A stretch of 10,907 nt of DNA from Ravibacter sp964559125 (GTDB taxonomy: Bacteria > Bacteroidota > Bacteroidia > Cytophagales > Spirosomataceae): contig CAZLGW010000078.1 of the NCBI GenBank assembly GCA_964559125.1, positions 1 to 10,907 on the forward strand. Direction: 5' to 3'. Positions 1 to 7,718 of this stretch are shown here, piece after piece. Position numbers and translations under genes: made by a program. Position 1 is the stretch's first letter. Every line of letters starts with the position of its first letter. Under the pieces are notes generated by a model. It was not told the DNA's origin and made no database searches. It saw only the letters and a list, made by a program, of their open reading frames with translations.

Positions 1-51
1 GAATATTGTTAAAAAAAGTTAAAAGCTATTTACTGGTTTCCTTCCGGAAGA

Positions 52-59
52 TAAATTTG
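52..59 (+). promoter_or_regulatory. Probable Bacteroidota -7 promoter box for the NEW3/ABC operon
   Basis: The octamer TAAATTTG matches the Bacteroidota -7 consensus TAnnTTTG exactly. It ends 47 bases before the ATG at 107, giving a likely 5' leader of about 40 nt. I see no convincing TTG at -33. The 10-base perfect palindrome CTTCCGGAAG (41-50) sits directly upstream, where a spacer or an operator would be. The assignment rests on the motif and its position only. Confidence 0.5.
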
Positions 60-106
60 CGACCTGTAACATCAAGTCATCTAAAGATTAAAACGTTAAT
101 TTTTCT

Positions 107-1252
107 ATGTCGTTACATGTTAAACCTTTACGCTTTGTTCTTTTTTGTTTTGCTCTTCTTTTTGTACGTTCCCTGCCCGCTATGCAGGACGGCCTCACGC
201 TCTACACTCCCTACACCAAGATTGAAGTCGCACCCGGAGAATCTATCGACTATAGCGTCGATATCGTCAATAAATCCGGTGGTGTCAGGCATGCCGACTT
301 ATCGGTAAAGGGTCTTCCCGAAAACTGGACCTACCAGCTTAAGTCCGGGTCTTTCAAAATAGGCCAGATATCGGTATTACCTGGAGAAAGGAAAAACGCT
401 TCGCTGAAAGTGGATGTCCCCCTGAAAGTGGATAGGGGCGTTTACAGATTCTACCTGGCGTCGCAAGGGGGAGGTTCCCTGCCGCTAACGGTGATCGTGT
501 CTGAGCAAGGCACCCTGAATACCGAGCTGAGCTCTTCCCAGCCCAATATGCAGGGAAACTCCGGGAGTACGTTTACCTTTAACGCTACGCTGAAAAACCG
601 TACCGGCGACGAACAGATCTACGGTCTGAGGGCCGATGCGCCCCGGGGCTGGAATGTTGTTTTTAAAGTAGCAGGAAAGGCTGTTTCTTCCGTTCCTGTC
701 GAGGCCGGCGGCAATAAGGACCTGATGATAGACGTCGATGCCCCGGCGGAGGTGCCGGCCGGAACTTACAAGATCCCGGTGTCGACATCGACTCCCCTTT
801 CATCGTCTTCTATGGAGCTGGAGGTCGTGATTACCGGTTCGTATAAGATCGAACTGACCACACCGACCGGCCTGCTTAGTACAAAAGCAATGGCAGGAAG
901 TGAGAAAAAAATAGAGCTGCTTGTGAAGAATACCGGGTCAACGCCGTTGAGCGGGATCGAGCTGTCGGGAGCGGCCCCCGTTAACTGGGAGCTGACCTTC
1001 GAGCCTAAGAAAATCAGCCTTATCGAGCCGGGTAAAAGCGAAACAGTGATGGCCCTGCTGAAGGCCGACAGGAAAGCGCTTGCAGGCGACTATGTGGTCA
1101 ATATCGATGCCAAGGCCGCTGATACTTCGTCAAGGGCCACTTTCCGCATATCGGTCGAAGCTTCGTTTTTCTCAGGGTTTCTGGGGGTCTTGATCATACT
1201 GGCCGCACTTGGAAGCGTGTATTACCTGTTTCGTAAGTACGGAAGAAGATAG
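107..1252 (+). CDS. Exported membrane-anchored protein with three NEW3-like Ig domains
   Basis: 381 aa. An N-terminal signal peptide (hydrophobic core about residues 8-20, likely cleavage after SLPA at about 25) is followed by three tandem beta-sandwich repeats, about 30-132, 138-243 and 247-350. Each has the NEW3/COG1470 pattern: an APGE- or AGSE-like turn, a N-[KRT]-[ST]-G strand, a P-x-[NG]-W motif (PENW, PRGW, PVNW) and a late G-x-Y strand (GVYRF, GTYKI, GDYVV). A single C-terminal membrane helix (about 353-375) ends in a basic tail (RKYGRR), so most of the protein should face the periplasm. It is first in an operon, with the ABC ATPase gene 2 bp downstream. In related cassettes a COG1470 protein accompanies an ABC-2 exporter and may act as its extracytoplasmic partner; the substrate is unknown. 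The ATG at 107 is chosen because the signal peptide follows it directly. Confidence 0.85.
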   Translation: MSLHVKPLRFVLFCFALLFVRSLPAMQDGLTLYTPYTKIEVAPGESIDYSVDIVNKSGGVRHADLSVKGLPENWTYQLKSGSFKIGQISVLPGERKNASLKVDVPLKVDRGVYRFYLASQGGGSLPLTVIVSEQGTLNTELSSSQPNMQGNSGSTFTFNATLKNRTGDEQIYGLRADAPRGWNVVFKVAGKAVSSVPVEAGGNKDLMIDVDAPAEVPAGTYKIPVSTSTPLSSSSMELEVVITGSYKIELTTPTGLLSTKAMAGSEKKIELLVKNTGSTPLSGIELSGAAPVNWELTFEPKKISLIEPGKSETVMALLKADRKALAGDYVVNIDAKAADTSSRATFRISVEASFFSGFLGVLIILAALGSVYYLFRKYGRR

Positions 1253-1254
1253 TC

Positions 1255-2226
1255 ATGAGCGCAGAGATCATACGGTTGTCCCGGCTCACCAAGGAGTACG
1301 GGCAGCAGGCGGTGGTCCGCGATCTGGACCTGACCGTCGAAAAAGGGGAGATCTATGGCCTGCTGGGGCCCAACGGTGCAGGGAAATCCACTACGATACT
1401 GATGATCATGGGGCTTACCGAGCCCTCTTCCGGGACGATACGTGTTGCCGGCATCGACCCTGTCAGACAGCCTGCGGAGGTAAAACGCAAAGTGGGGTAC
1501 CTGCCTGAAGATGTAGGATTTTATGACGATCGTACGGGGTTGGAGAATATTATCTACACAGGCCGGCTCAACGGCTTATCTGCTTCGGAGGCAAAAGCCC
1601 GGGCGTTGGAGCTTTTGGAGCGGGTCGGGCTGACGGATGCCGCGAACAAGCGTGCAGGTACCTACTCCCGGGGGATGAGGCAGCGGCTCGGACTTGCGGA
1701 TGTCCTGATCAAACAGCCGGAGATCATTATTCTCGATGAACCGACTTTAGGGCTTGATCCGGAGGGACTGCGACGCTTTTTGTCGCTTATCGTAGCGCTT
1801 AGCCGCGAGGAAGGACTCACGGTTTTATTGTCTTCCCATCATTTGCAGCAGGTTCAGCAGGTTTGCGACCGGGTAGGCCTGTTTGTAAGCGGCAGGCTGA
1901 TAGCGGAGGGGAATATCCGGGAACTGTCAAAGAAGCTGTTCTCCAACGAATTAATGGCATACGAGGCAGGGCTATACCGGGGCGACCGGACGGATGCCGA
2001 CTGGATACCCCGCCGGAGCCGCGCGGCGGATGTTGTCCGTAATGCCGGGGGAGTCCTGAATTTCCACGTGGAAGGAGATAGTTTTTTCTGGGAATCGGAC
2101 GTAGAATCGGGGCATGAAATAGCCCGGAAGATGATCGCATCCGACGTGGATCTGTCTTACCTGAACAGGAAGGAATATGGTCTTGATGAAATCTATCACA
2201 GGTATTTTAGCACGGTAGCAAAGTGA
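1255..2226 (+). CDS. ABC transporter ATP-binding protein (ABC-2 exporter type)
   Basis: 323 aa, a single nucleotide-binding domain with a C-terminal extension. Visible motifs: Walker A GPNGAGKST (38-46); the Q-loop region GYLPE (81-85), where Glu replaces the usual Gln, as is common in ABC-2 subfamilies; signature YSRGM (137-141) replacing LSGGQ; Walker B IIILDEP (157-163) with catalytic Glu162; D-loop GLDPEG (166-171); switch His195 in SSHHL. These indicate a functional ATPase of the COG1131 type that powers an exporter from the cytoplasmic side. Residues after about 230 form an extension with no recognised motif. It lies between the NEW3 protein and the permease and its stop overlaps the permease start, so the three are probably translated together. 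Substrate cannot be deduced. Confidence 0.95.
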   Translation: MSAEIIRLSRLTKEYGQQAVVRDLDLTVEKGEIYGLLGPNGAGKSTTILMIMGLTEPSSGTIRVAGIDPVRQPAEVKRKVGYLPEDVGFYDDRTGLENIIYTGRLNGLSASEAKARALELLERVGLTDAANKRAGTYSRGMRQRLGLADVLIKQPEIIILDEPTLGLDPEGLRRFLSLIVALSREEGLTVLLSSHHLQQVQQVCDRVGLFVSGRLIAEGNIRELSKKLFSNELMAYEAGLYRGDRTDADWIPRRSRAADVVRNAGGVLNFHVEGDSFFWESDVESGHEIARKMIASDVDLSYLNRKEYGLDEIYHRYFSTVAK

Positions 2227-3203
2227 TGACACTAAAAGAAAAGATAATACGAGAGACCTCGCATCCCTTCTGGCTGATGGTGGAAAAAGAAATATCGGAT
2301 CATGTCAGGAGCCTCCGGTTTATCATCATGATAGTATTGATCGCCCTGACTTCCATCGCTACGGTTTACCTGGCGTTGGGGAGCCTGAAAGATGCAATCA
2401 AGCCCGGCGATCCGGAAGGAAGCTTTCTTTTCCTGAAATTATTTACGGTTTCAGACGGTTCAATACCCCCGTTTCATGTTTTTATTGGTTTCCTGGGCCC
2501 TCTGCTGGGTATCAGCCTCGGGTTTGACAGCATCAATTCGGAGCTTGCGAGAGGTACAATGAGCCGGCTGCTGGCCCAACCGATACATCGCGATTATATT
2601 ATCAATGCCAAATTCATAGCAGCCCTTATCGTCATATCCGGGCTCTTTCTGTGCCTTGGACTCCTGGTAACAGGATGGGGAATACTTAAAATAGGGATTT
2701 TGCCTACTTTTCAGGAGTTTCTCCGGATCCTGGCCCTGGTGGTACTGACGATACTCTATGTCGCTTTCTGGCTAAACCTGGCTATTTATTTCTCGATATG
2801 GTTTAAGCAGGCCTCTACTTCCGCACTGGCCTGTATTGCGGTCTGGCTGTTTGTAACCGTATTTTACGGGATGCTGGTAAGCCTCGTGGCCAGATCTATC
2901 GCGCCTTCGGAGTTTGCTCCGCCGGGCCAGATCATAGCCTACCAGAAGCTGGTTCAGAATATCGGCCGCCTGGTACCCAGCCAGCTGTTCAGCGACGCCA
3001 CAACGACGCTGCTTATGCCGTCGGTCAGGAGCCTCGGGCCGCTAACGATGGAGCAGGTGCACGGCGCCATACCGAGTCCTTTATCGCTCAGACAGAGCCT
3101 GCTGGTCGTATGGCCGCAGCTCACCGGGCTGATAGCGGCTACGATTGTCTGCTTCGCGCTGTCTTACAGGGCCTTTATGAGGAAGGAGATAAGATCGAGG
3201 TAG
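2223..3203 (+). CDS. ABC-2 type transporter permease (COG1277/NosY-like)
   Basis: 326 aa from a GTG at 2223, or 325 aa from the ATG at 2226; both overlap the ATPase stop (GTGA/TGATG), so translational coupling is likely and the start is ambiguous by one codon. About six membrane helices are seen near residues 33-53, 86-106, 130-152, 165-192, 200-222 and 297-316. After helix 2 the stretch FDSINSELARGTMSRLLAQP (101-120) is the conserved cytoplasmic E-R-x-x-G-T loop of NosY/GldF-like ABC-2 permeases, thought to contact the ATPase. It forms the channel for the adjacent ATPase, presumably as a homodimer. It ends in a basic tail. Its last 11 codons are copied again after the N gap, which I read as an assembly artefact, so the gene is complete. 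Confidence 0.92.
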   Translation: MMTLKEKIIRETSHPFWLMVEKEISDHVRSLRFIIMIVLIALTSIATVYLALGSLKDAIKPGDPEGSFLFLKLFTVSDGSIPPFHVFIGFLGPLLGISLGFDSINSELARGTMSRLLAQPIHRDYIINAKFIAALIVISGLFLCLGLLVTGWGILKIGILPTFQEFLRILALVVLTILYVAFWLNLAIYFSIWFKQASTSALACIAVWLFVTVFYGMLVSLVARSIAPSEFAPPGQIIAYQKLVQNIGRLVPSQLFSDATTTLLMPSVRSLGPLTMEQVHGAIPSPLSLRQSLLVVWPQLTGLIAATIVCFALSYRAFMRKEIRSR

Positions 3204-3225
3204 AAAAAAATAACCACATAGGTAC
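3171..3225 (+). repeat. Left copy of a 55-bp exact direct repeat flanking the gap
   Basis: These 55 bases cover the last 11 permease codons, its TAG stop, an A7 run and the left arm of a hairpin, stopping exactly at the N run. The identical 55 bases restart immediately after the gap at 3326. See the gap entry for the interpretation. Confidence 0.95.
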
Positions 3226-3325
3226 NNNNNNNNNNNNNNNNNNNNNNNNNNNNNNNNNNNNNNNNNNNNNNNNNNNNNNNNNNNNNNNNNNNNNNNNNNN
3301 NNNNNNNNNNNNNNNNNNNNNNNNN
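3226..3325. other. Assembly gap of exactly 100 N
   Basis: The run of 100 N is a round number typical of a gap of unknown size. It is bounded on both sides by the same 55 bases, as expected if two contigs ending on a shared 55-mer were placed side by side and never merged. The contig ends fall inside a strong inverted repeat, a usual place for assembly to break. If so, no sequence is missing and bases 3171-3325 are surplus. A real tandem duplication or a missing segment cannot be excluded. Any reading frame crossing this stretch is meaningless. Confidence 0.9.
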
Positions 3326-3380
3326 GCCTTTATGAGGAAGGAGATAAGATCGAGGTAGAAAAAAATAACCACATAGGTAC
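3326..3380 (+). repeat. Right copy of the 55-bp exact direct repeat
   Basis: Identical to 3171-3225, including the permease stop (TAG at 3356-3358) and the A7 tract (3359-3365). Unlike the left copy it continues into the loop and right arm of the hairpin. It is therefore probably the true 3' end of the permease gene region. Confidence 0.95.
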
Positions 3381-3401
3381 CCCTATGTACCTATGTGGTT
3401 A
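3366..3401. terminator. Bidirectional intrinsic terminator between convergent genes
   Basis: A perfect 15-bp stem (left arm 3366-3380, right arm 3387-3401) closes a 6-base loop CCCTAT. On the minus strand the hairpin begins 12 bases after the M1 peptidase stop and is followed directly by seven U (A7 at 3359-3365), a textbook intrinsic terminator. On the plus strand it starts 7 bases after the duplicated permease stop and is followed by a weaker AAAATCTCTTT tail, so it may also end the ABC operon transcript. Energies were not computed. Confidence 0.85.
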
Positions 3402-3412
3402 AAATCTCTTTA

Positions 3413-5413
3413 TCAATTCGTTGTCGGTGTTGCGAATTTCTGCGGCTTCCAGGTATTGTTCCGCGGATCGATATCAGGCAGTTGCTTGTCAGGGTCGACG
3501 GTTACGCTTTTAAGCGGAAGCCTCGTGTCGGCCTTGAACGACCACCTGTTTCCCCGCTGCCATACTTCGACGGGGAGCTGTACCCTTGTCTTTTTGCCGT
3601 CTGACTCTTCGAACTCGATAGTGACCGGCATGGCCCATTGCTCGTAATTTTCTATCGTGATAACGGAGCCCCGGCCCGGATCCTGGTCTATGTAGGTCAC
3701 TTCCTTTACACCCTGATCGAGCTTATAGTTTTCAAAAAACCAGCCCTTCCAGAACCACCCGAGCTTTTCACCCGACGCATCTTCCATCGACCGGAAGAAA
3801 TCATAAGGGGTGGGGTGTTTAAAGGCCCAGCGACGGGTATATTCTCTGAATGCGTAGTCAAACCGGTCTTTGCCCAGCACGATGTTGCGCAGCATTTTGA
3901 GGCCTAATGCCGGTTTGTAATAGGCTTCCCAACCCAGGTTGGGAGGTTGTATCACGTCGGGGAGGGTCATGATCGGATCTGCATAATCACGGAATATCGA
4001 AGGGGCGATACGCTGCATATCGTCGAATCTGCCGTTATAATATTCGCCGTTATTGAAATTTTCGGTGGCGAGGAAATTGATGAAAGTATTAAGCCCTTCA
4101 TCCATCCAGGCGTGCTTGCGCTCGTTAGATCCTACGATCATCGGGAACCAGTTGTGTCCGAATTCGTGATCGGTTACTCCCCACAGCCGTTCCGCCTTGG
4201 AAGCATGGCTGCAGAAAACGATTCCGGGATATTCCATACCTCCTACAATACCTGCTACGTTGGTCGCCACCGGGTAAGTATAGGGCATGATATACCGCGA
4301 ATAAAATTCTATGGATCCCTTAACATATTCGGTAGAGCGGCCCCAGGCATTGTAGCCGGCCGATTCTATTGGATATACCGATTGTGCCAGAGCTGTTTTT
4401 CCTTCTGCGATATTCATCCTGGCGGCATCCCATACGAAGGCTTTAGAGGTAGCCCAGGCGATGTCCCTGGCCTGGTTGCAGCGGAAACGCCAGGTAAGCG
4501 TGCCGTTTTGCTTCGGCCGGGAAGAAGGACTGGTCACTTCCTCCTGCGTTCTGATAAAGATGGTGGAATCGCTCTTCGATGCCTTCGAAAGCCTGTCGAT
4601 CTGCTCTTTTGTCAGGACTTCATTCGGATTCACGAGCTCTCCCGATCCCACAACGATATGGTCCCAGGGTACGGTTATCGCGTATTCGAAGTCCCCGTAT
4701 TCGAGATAGAACTCGCCTGCGCCCAGGTAAGGCATTACGTTCCATCCTTCAATATCGTCGTACACATACATACGCGGGTACCACTGGGCGATTTCGTAGA
4801 TAGTGCCGTTTTTGGTTTCGAGTATACCGGTCCTGTCCGAACCGTAATCGGGTATGATATAGGAGAAACCGACCCTGATCTTGATGACGTCGCCTTTGGC
4901 ATGCACCGGCTGATCCAGGCGGATCTGGAGCTGTGTATCGTCGACGATGTAGGTGGCCGGCTGCCATTTGCTTTTCCCCTGCTGGATGCTGACCTCGCTC
5001 AGCGTATTCCCGCCGTCGAAATCCAGGTTGCCGAAGCGACCTCCCGTTATCGGGGTGGTTTTTCCACCCCTTGAAGCAGTATTGAACGAATTCTGATCAA
5101 GCTGGAGCCACAGGTGCCGGAGCTCGTCAGGACTATTGTTTTTGTAAGTGATCTCTACGAATCCGGTCAGTGTTTTCTTAGGTTCGTCGAGCGCCACTTC
5201 AATTTTGTAGTCGGCCCGGTTCTGCCAGTAAGCAGCTCCCGGAGCACCTCCCGATGAGCGGAACTCGTTGCCCGGCTGTGAATTGTAGAGAGGGTGAAAA
5301 AGAGTGTGATGGTCGTACCTGCTTTTAGCGGGAGACTGGGCTACGGCCAGAACTGCGCTGCTGCACCAGGCGACTGCAATGATAAGAATGTTTTTGAAGT
5401 TTGATATGAACAT
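3413..5413 (-). CDS. Secreted M1 family zinc metallopeptidase (aminopeptidase N-like)
   Basis: 666 aa. A Sec signal peptide covers residues 1-25, with likely cleavage AVA|Q. The N-terminal half (about 60-310) is the beta-rich M1 saddle domain. The catalytic domain carries GGMEYPG (391-397), a variant of the exopeptidase motif GxMEN, then zinc motif HEFGH (416-420) with third ligand Glu439 in WMDEG, exactly 18 residues after the second His. A Tyr near 498 (AYYKPALGLKML) fits the catalytic Tyr of the family. The C-terminal part is short, lacking the long ERAP-like helical domain, as in many bacterial M1 enzymes. It should trim N-terminal residues from peptides in the periplasm or outside the cell. 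It is transcribed alone and ends at the hairpin 3366-3401. Exact peptide preference cannot be read from sequence. I found no exact TAnnTTTG box in its upstream region. Confidence 0.93.
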   Translation of the reverse strand: MFISNFKNILIIAVAWCSSAVLAVAQSPAKSRYDHHTLFHPLYNSQPGNEFRSSGGAPGAAYWQNRADYKIEVALDEPKKTLTGFVEITYKNNSPDELRHLWLQLDQNSFNTASRGGKTTPITGGRFGNLDFDGGNTLSEVSIQQGKSKWQPATYIVDDTQLQIRLDQPVHAKGDVIKIRVGFSYIIPDYGSDRTGILETKNGTIYEIAQWYPRMYVYDDIEGWNVMPYLGAGEFYLEYGDFEYAITVPWDHIVVGSGELVNPNEVLTKEQIDRLSKASKSDSTIFIRTQEEVTSPSSRPKQNGTLTWRFRCNQARDIAWATSKAFVWDAARMNIAEGKTALAQSVYPIESAGYNAWGRSTEYVKGSIEFYSRYIMPYTYPVATNVAGIVGGMEYPGIVFCSHASKAERLWGVTDHEFGHNWFPMIVGSNERKHAWMDEGLNTFINFLATENFNNGEYYNGRFDDMQRIAPSIFRDYADPIMTLPDVIQPPNLGWEAYYKPALGLKMLRNIVLGKDRFDYAFREYTRRWAFKHPTPYDFFRSMEDASGEKLGWFWKGWFFENYKLDQGVKEVTYIDQDPGRGSVITIENYEQWAMPVTIEFEESDGKKTRVQLPVEVWQRGNRWSFKADTRLPLKSVTVDPDKQLPDIDPRNNTWKPQKFATPTTN

Positions 5414-5577
5414 ACTTTTTCTATTAAGTTAACAAATAGCGGGCTGAAGATACGGGAATTCAGGCATTTATCTAAATCTTCCTCCCCTCATTCCCTGCCA
5501 AACAACATAGTATAACTCCCAATTTCGTTCCTTTTGAAAATACATCCCCTTTAATTGACTATGAAAGTAAAACCGGT

Positions 5578-7713
5578 ATGGTTGGAATGACAAAGTGGAA
5601 GCGGTTCTTATCGGCCTTCTGGCAGGTCTCTTATAGCCTGGCGTTTATCTTCCTCATGGTAATATTATGCACAGCGCTGCTGTGGGTGCCCGATCAGTCG
5701 AAAGATATGATCGACGAATTCGGCCAGGAGTCTCCTTTTCGTAATTTCTTTATGATCAAGGCGGTTTCTGTCGGTATATGGACCGCTACAGTCTGGCAAT
5801 GCTCCCGTATTATCCTGCTTTTTCCGGACAATATCGACCTTGCCGGAAACTGGAGGGCGGTGCAAATCGGCCTGGTGTGGGTGCCGAGACTGCTGGGTAT
5901 TGCCGCCGGGCTCTTTCCGGGTATTGCGTTCTGCTACGAAGGGCACTGGGCGCACGGTTTGCTGATGCTGGGCTATGTAGGGCTGACTGCCGCGCTGCTG
6001 ATCGTATTTGAAGGTGTGATCAAACGGAGTTCTGACGCCAGGTACTATCAGCCGATCCGGAAAAAGTACAAAATACTCATGAAAGCCGGCTTCAACCCCC
6101 GGTCTATAGCCGGCTACAGCAGGGGATTTTTCTCGGGACTTCGTAAGGATTTCAGGGAATTGACAGAAAACGCTTCTATCAGGAATTTCCTGGTTCTGGG
6201 ATTGGCTCTCATGCTGGTGGTGTTTATCCTGTTCCTGGTACCGGTCATCGTGCGCTCACCGGTTATCAGCCAGTCGTTTTCGGCTATTTTTATAGTGCTC
6301 TCCGGCTTGTCTTTCTTTACCGCGCTGGGTAGCGTTGTGGTCTATTTCTCAGGCAACAAGGTACGCCCCCTGTTCATTGTTTTCCTGGTTTACATACTTG
6401 CGGCCTCATTCTGGAACGACAACACGACGATCAACGAATGCGCTGATGCACCGCTGTACAGAACGGAGATTAAAACGCAGTTTGCAAGGTGGCTGGAAGC
6501 CCGGGAGGCAGCTAAAGGAGATAGTCTGCCGTTGATCGTTATCGCCACAGAAGGCGGGGGCGTGCGAGGCAGTGTCTGGACCAGCGAGCTGCTGTTTGGG
6601 CTGAACCGGCATATGCCGGGCTTTAACGAACATACTTTTGCTATTTCCGGTGTGTCGGGTGGTGGGGTAGGCGCTGCATTCTACCTGGCTTTCCTGCACG
6701 ACAGCCTGAGCAATCCGCAGGATACGGTTTTTACAAAAGCCAACCTCGACCAGGTGCTGAGAGAAGATTTCCTGTCGCCTGTAATCGGCGGCTTCATATT
6801 CAACGAATCAATCCAAATGCTGCTTCCCTGGCCCGTAAAATCACTGGAGCGGACCAAGCGCCTGGAAGATGCCTGGTCATATACCTATAAAAAACATTTT
6901 AACCCGGGAAAAGCCCGTTCCTTTGCCAATCCCTTCGATTCATCATTTACTTCGTTATATAAAAATGATTTCAATTACAGGATACCCTCTTTTGTGATCA
7001 ACGGTACGCTAGCCGAAACCGGCCAGAAGACGATCGTTTCCAACCTGGTCACACATGGAAACCGCAGTTTCATGGATGTGGTCGATATTCTCCATCTTAC
7101 GCAAAGCGATATGCCGCTCAAGACGGCTGCGACTATGTGCTCCAGGTTCCCGTTTATTATGTCGGGAGGCCGCTTTCAGGCAAAAGATACGCAAAGCTCC
7201 GGTATACAGAGCGGGCATGTGACAGACGGCGGGTATTTCGACAATACCGGCATGGAAACGGCTATTCAACTGGTGACGGCTTTACTGCCGACGATCGACT
7301 CGCTCAGGGCCGATAGTATTACCGTAATCCCCTATATTCTTTTCTTTAAAAACTCGACATCAGGAGAATATAGAGACCGGCAGATCACCCGGGCCCAGCG
7401 TGGCGCCAGGGGTTTGGGTATTCCTGTAAACAGTTTTTATAATCCATGGGGCAGGGGCAGCGGGACCCGCGATGCACTGTACCAGGGGCTGGCACCGTTT
7501 ACGCATCCGCAGGTCAGGTACATGAGCTTCAAGCTCGATTACCGAGACAGGGCGGGAGAGCGGCTCCGGCTGCCTTTGGGCATGTCTATCTCCGATACCG
7601 CTATCAGGCATATCCAGAAAAAAGCGGATACGCTTTTCGTGGAAAAGGCCAGGGAAAGAGACTTTATCAACCTGCAGAAGCTCGTCACCCATCGCGCAGG
7701 GGAAGACCTGTGA
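5578..7713 (+). CDS. Membrane-anchored patatin-like phospholipase
   Basis: 711 aa. The N-terminal 280 residues hold about seven membrane helices (near 14-37, 56-82, 98-120, 125-147, 201-226, 232-258, 262-280). A strongly basic loop (149-195) should be cytoplasmic. The C-terminal patatin domain (about 315-690) has every hallmark: oxyanion-hole motif GGGVRG (326-331), nucleophile elbow GVSGG (358-362) with Ser360, and the DGG motif (550-552) with Asp550 as dyad partner. It is therefore a likely active serine acyl hydrolase acting on membrane phospholipids or other acyl esters. An odd helix count with a basic-inside pattern puts the catalytic domain in the periplasm; this is inference. The start could be ATG 5578 or ATG 5587 (residue 4); neither has a Shine-Dalgarno. 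The gene is monocistronic, divergent from the peptidase and convergent with the next gene, stop to stop 5 bp apart. Confidence 0.9.
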   Translation: MVGMTKWKRFLSAFWQVSYSLAFIFLMVILCTALLWVPDQSKDMIDEFGQESPFRNFFMIKAVSVGIWTATVWQCSRIILLFPDNIDLAGNWRAVQIGLVWVPRLLGIAAGLFPGIAFCYEGHWAHGLLMLGYVGLTAALLIVFEGVIKRSSDARYYQPIRKKYKILMKAGFNPRSIAGYSRGFFSGLRKDFRELTENASIRNFLVLGLALMLVVFILFLVPVIVRSPVISQSFSAIFIVLSGLSFFTALGSVVVYFSGNKVRPLFIVFLVYILAASFWNDNTTINECADAPLYRTEIKTQFARWLEAREAAKGDSLPLIVIATEGGGVRGSVWTSELLFGLNRHMPGFNEHTFAISGVSGGGVGAAFYLAFLHDSLSNPQDTVFTKANLDQVLREDFLSPVIGGFIFNESIQMLLPWPVKSLERTKRLEDAWSYTYKKHFNPGKARSFANPFDSSFTSLYKNDFNYRIPSFVINGTLAETGQKTIVSNLVTHGNRSFMDVVDILHLTQSDMPLKTAATMCSRFPFIMSGGRFQAKDTQSSGIQSGHVTDGGYFDNTGMETAIQLVTALLPTIDSLRADSITVIPYILFFKNSTSGEYRDRQITRAQRGARGLGIPVNSFYNPWGRGSGTRDALYQGLAPFTHPQVRYMSFKLDYRDRAGERLRLPLGMSISDTAIRHIQKKADTLFVEKARERDFINLQKLVTHRAGEDL

Positions 7714-7718
7714 GGCAG

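Noticed and set aside
6..308. Plus-strand frame upstream of and overlapping the NEW3 gene
   Set aside because: It overlaps the NEW3 gene in another frame, shows no domain, and its start precedes the likely promoter box.
3110..3372. Open frames crossing the N gap on both strands
   Set aside because: They exist only because N was read through; the flanks are a duplicated permease 3' end.
3171..3380. 55-bp repeat as an attachment site or target-site duplication
   Set aside because: No integrase or transposase is present, only N lies between the copies, and the repeat includes a gene's 3' end plus half a hairpin, which fits contig overlap better.
3947..5074. Long plus-strand open frame (375 codons)
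   Set aside because: It lies wholly antisense to the M1 peptidase, whose zinc site, signal peptide and length are convincing. The translation has no recognisable domain.
5414..5577. Divergent promoters for the peptidase and patatin genes
   Set aside because: Promoters must lie here, but no exact TAnnTTTG is found on either strand (only TATTTG on the minus strand, two bases too short), so none is called.
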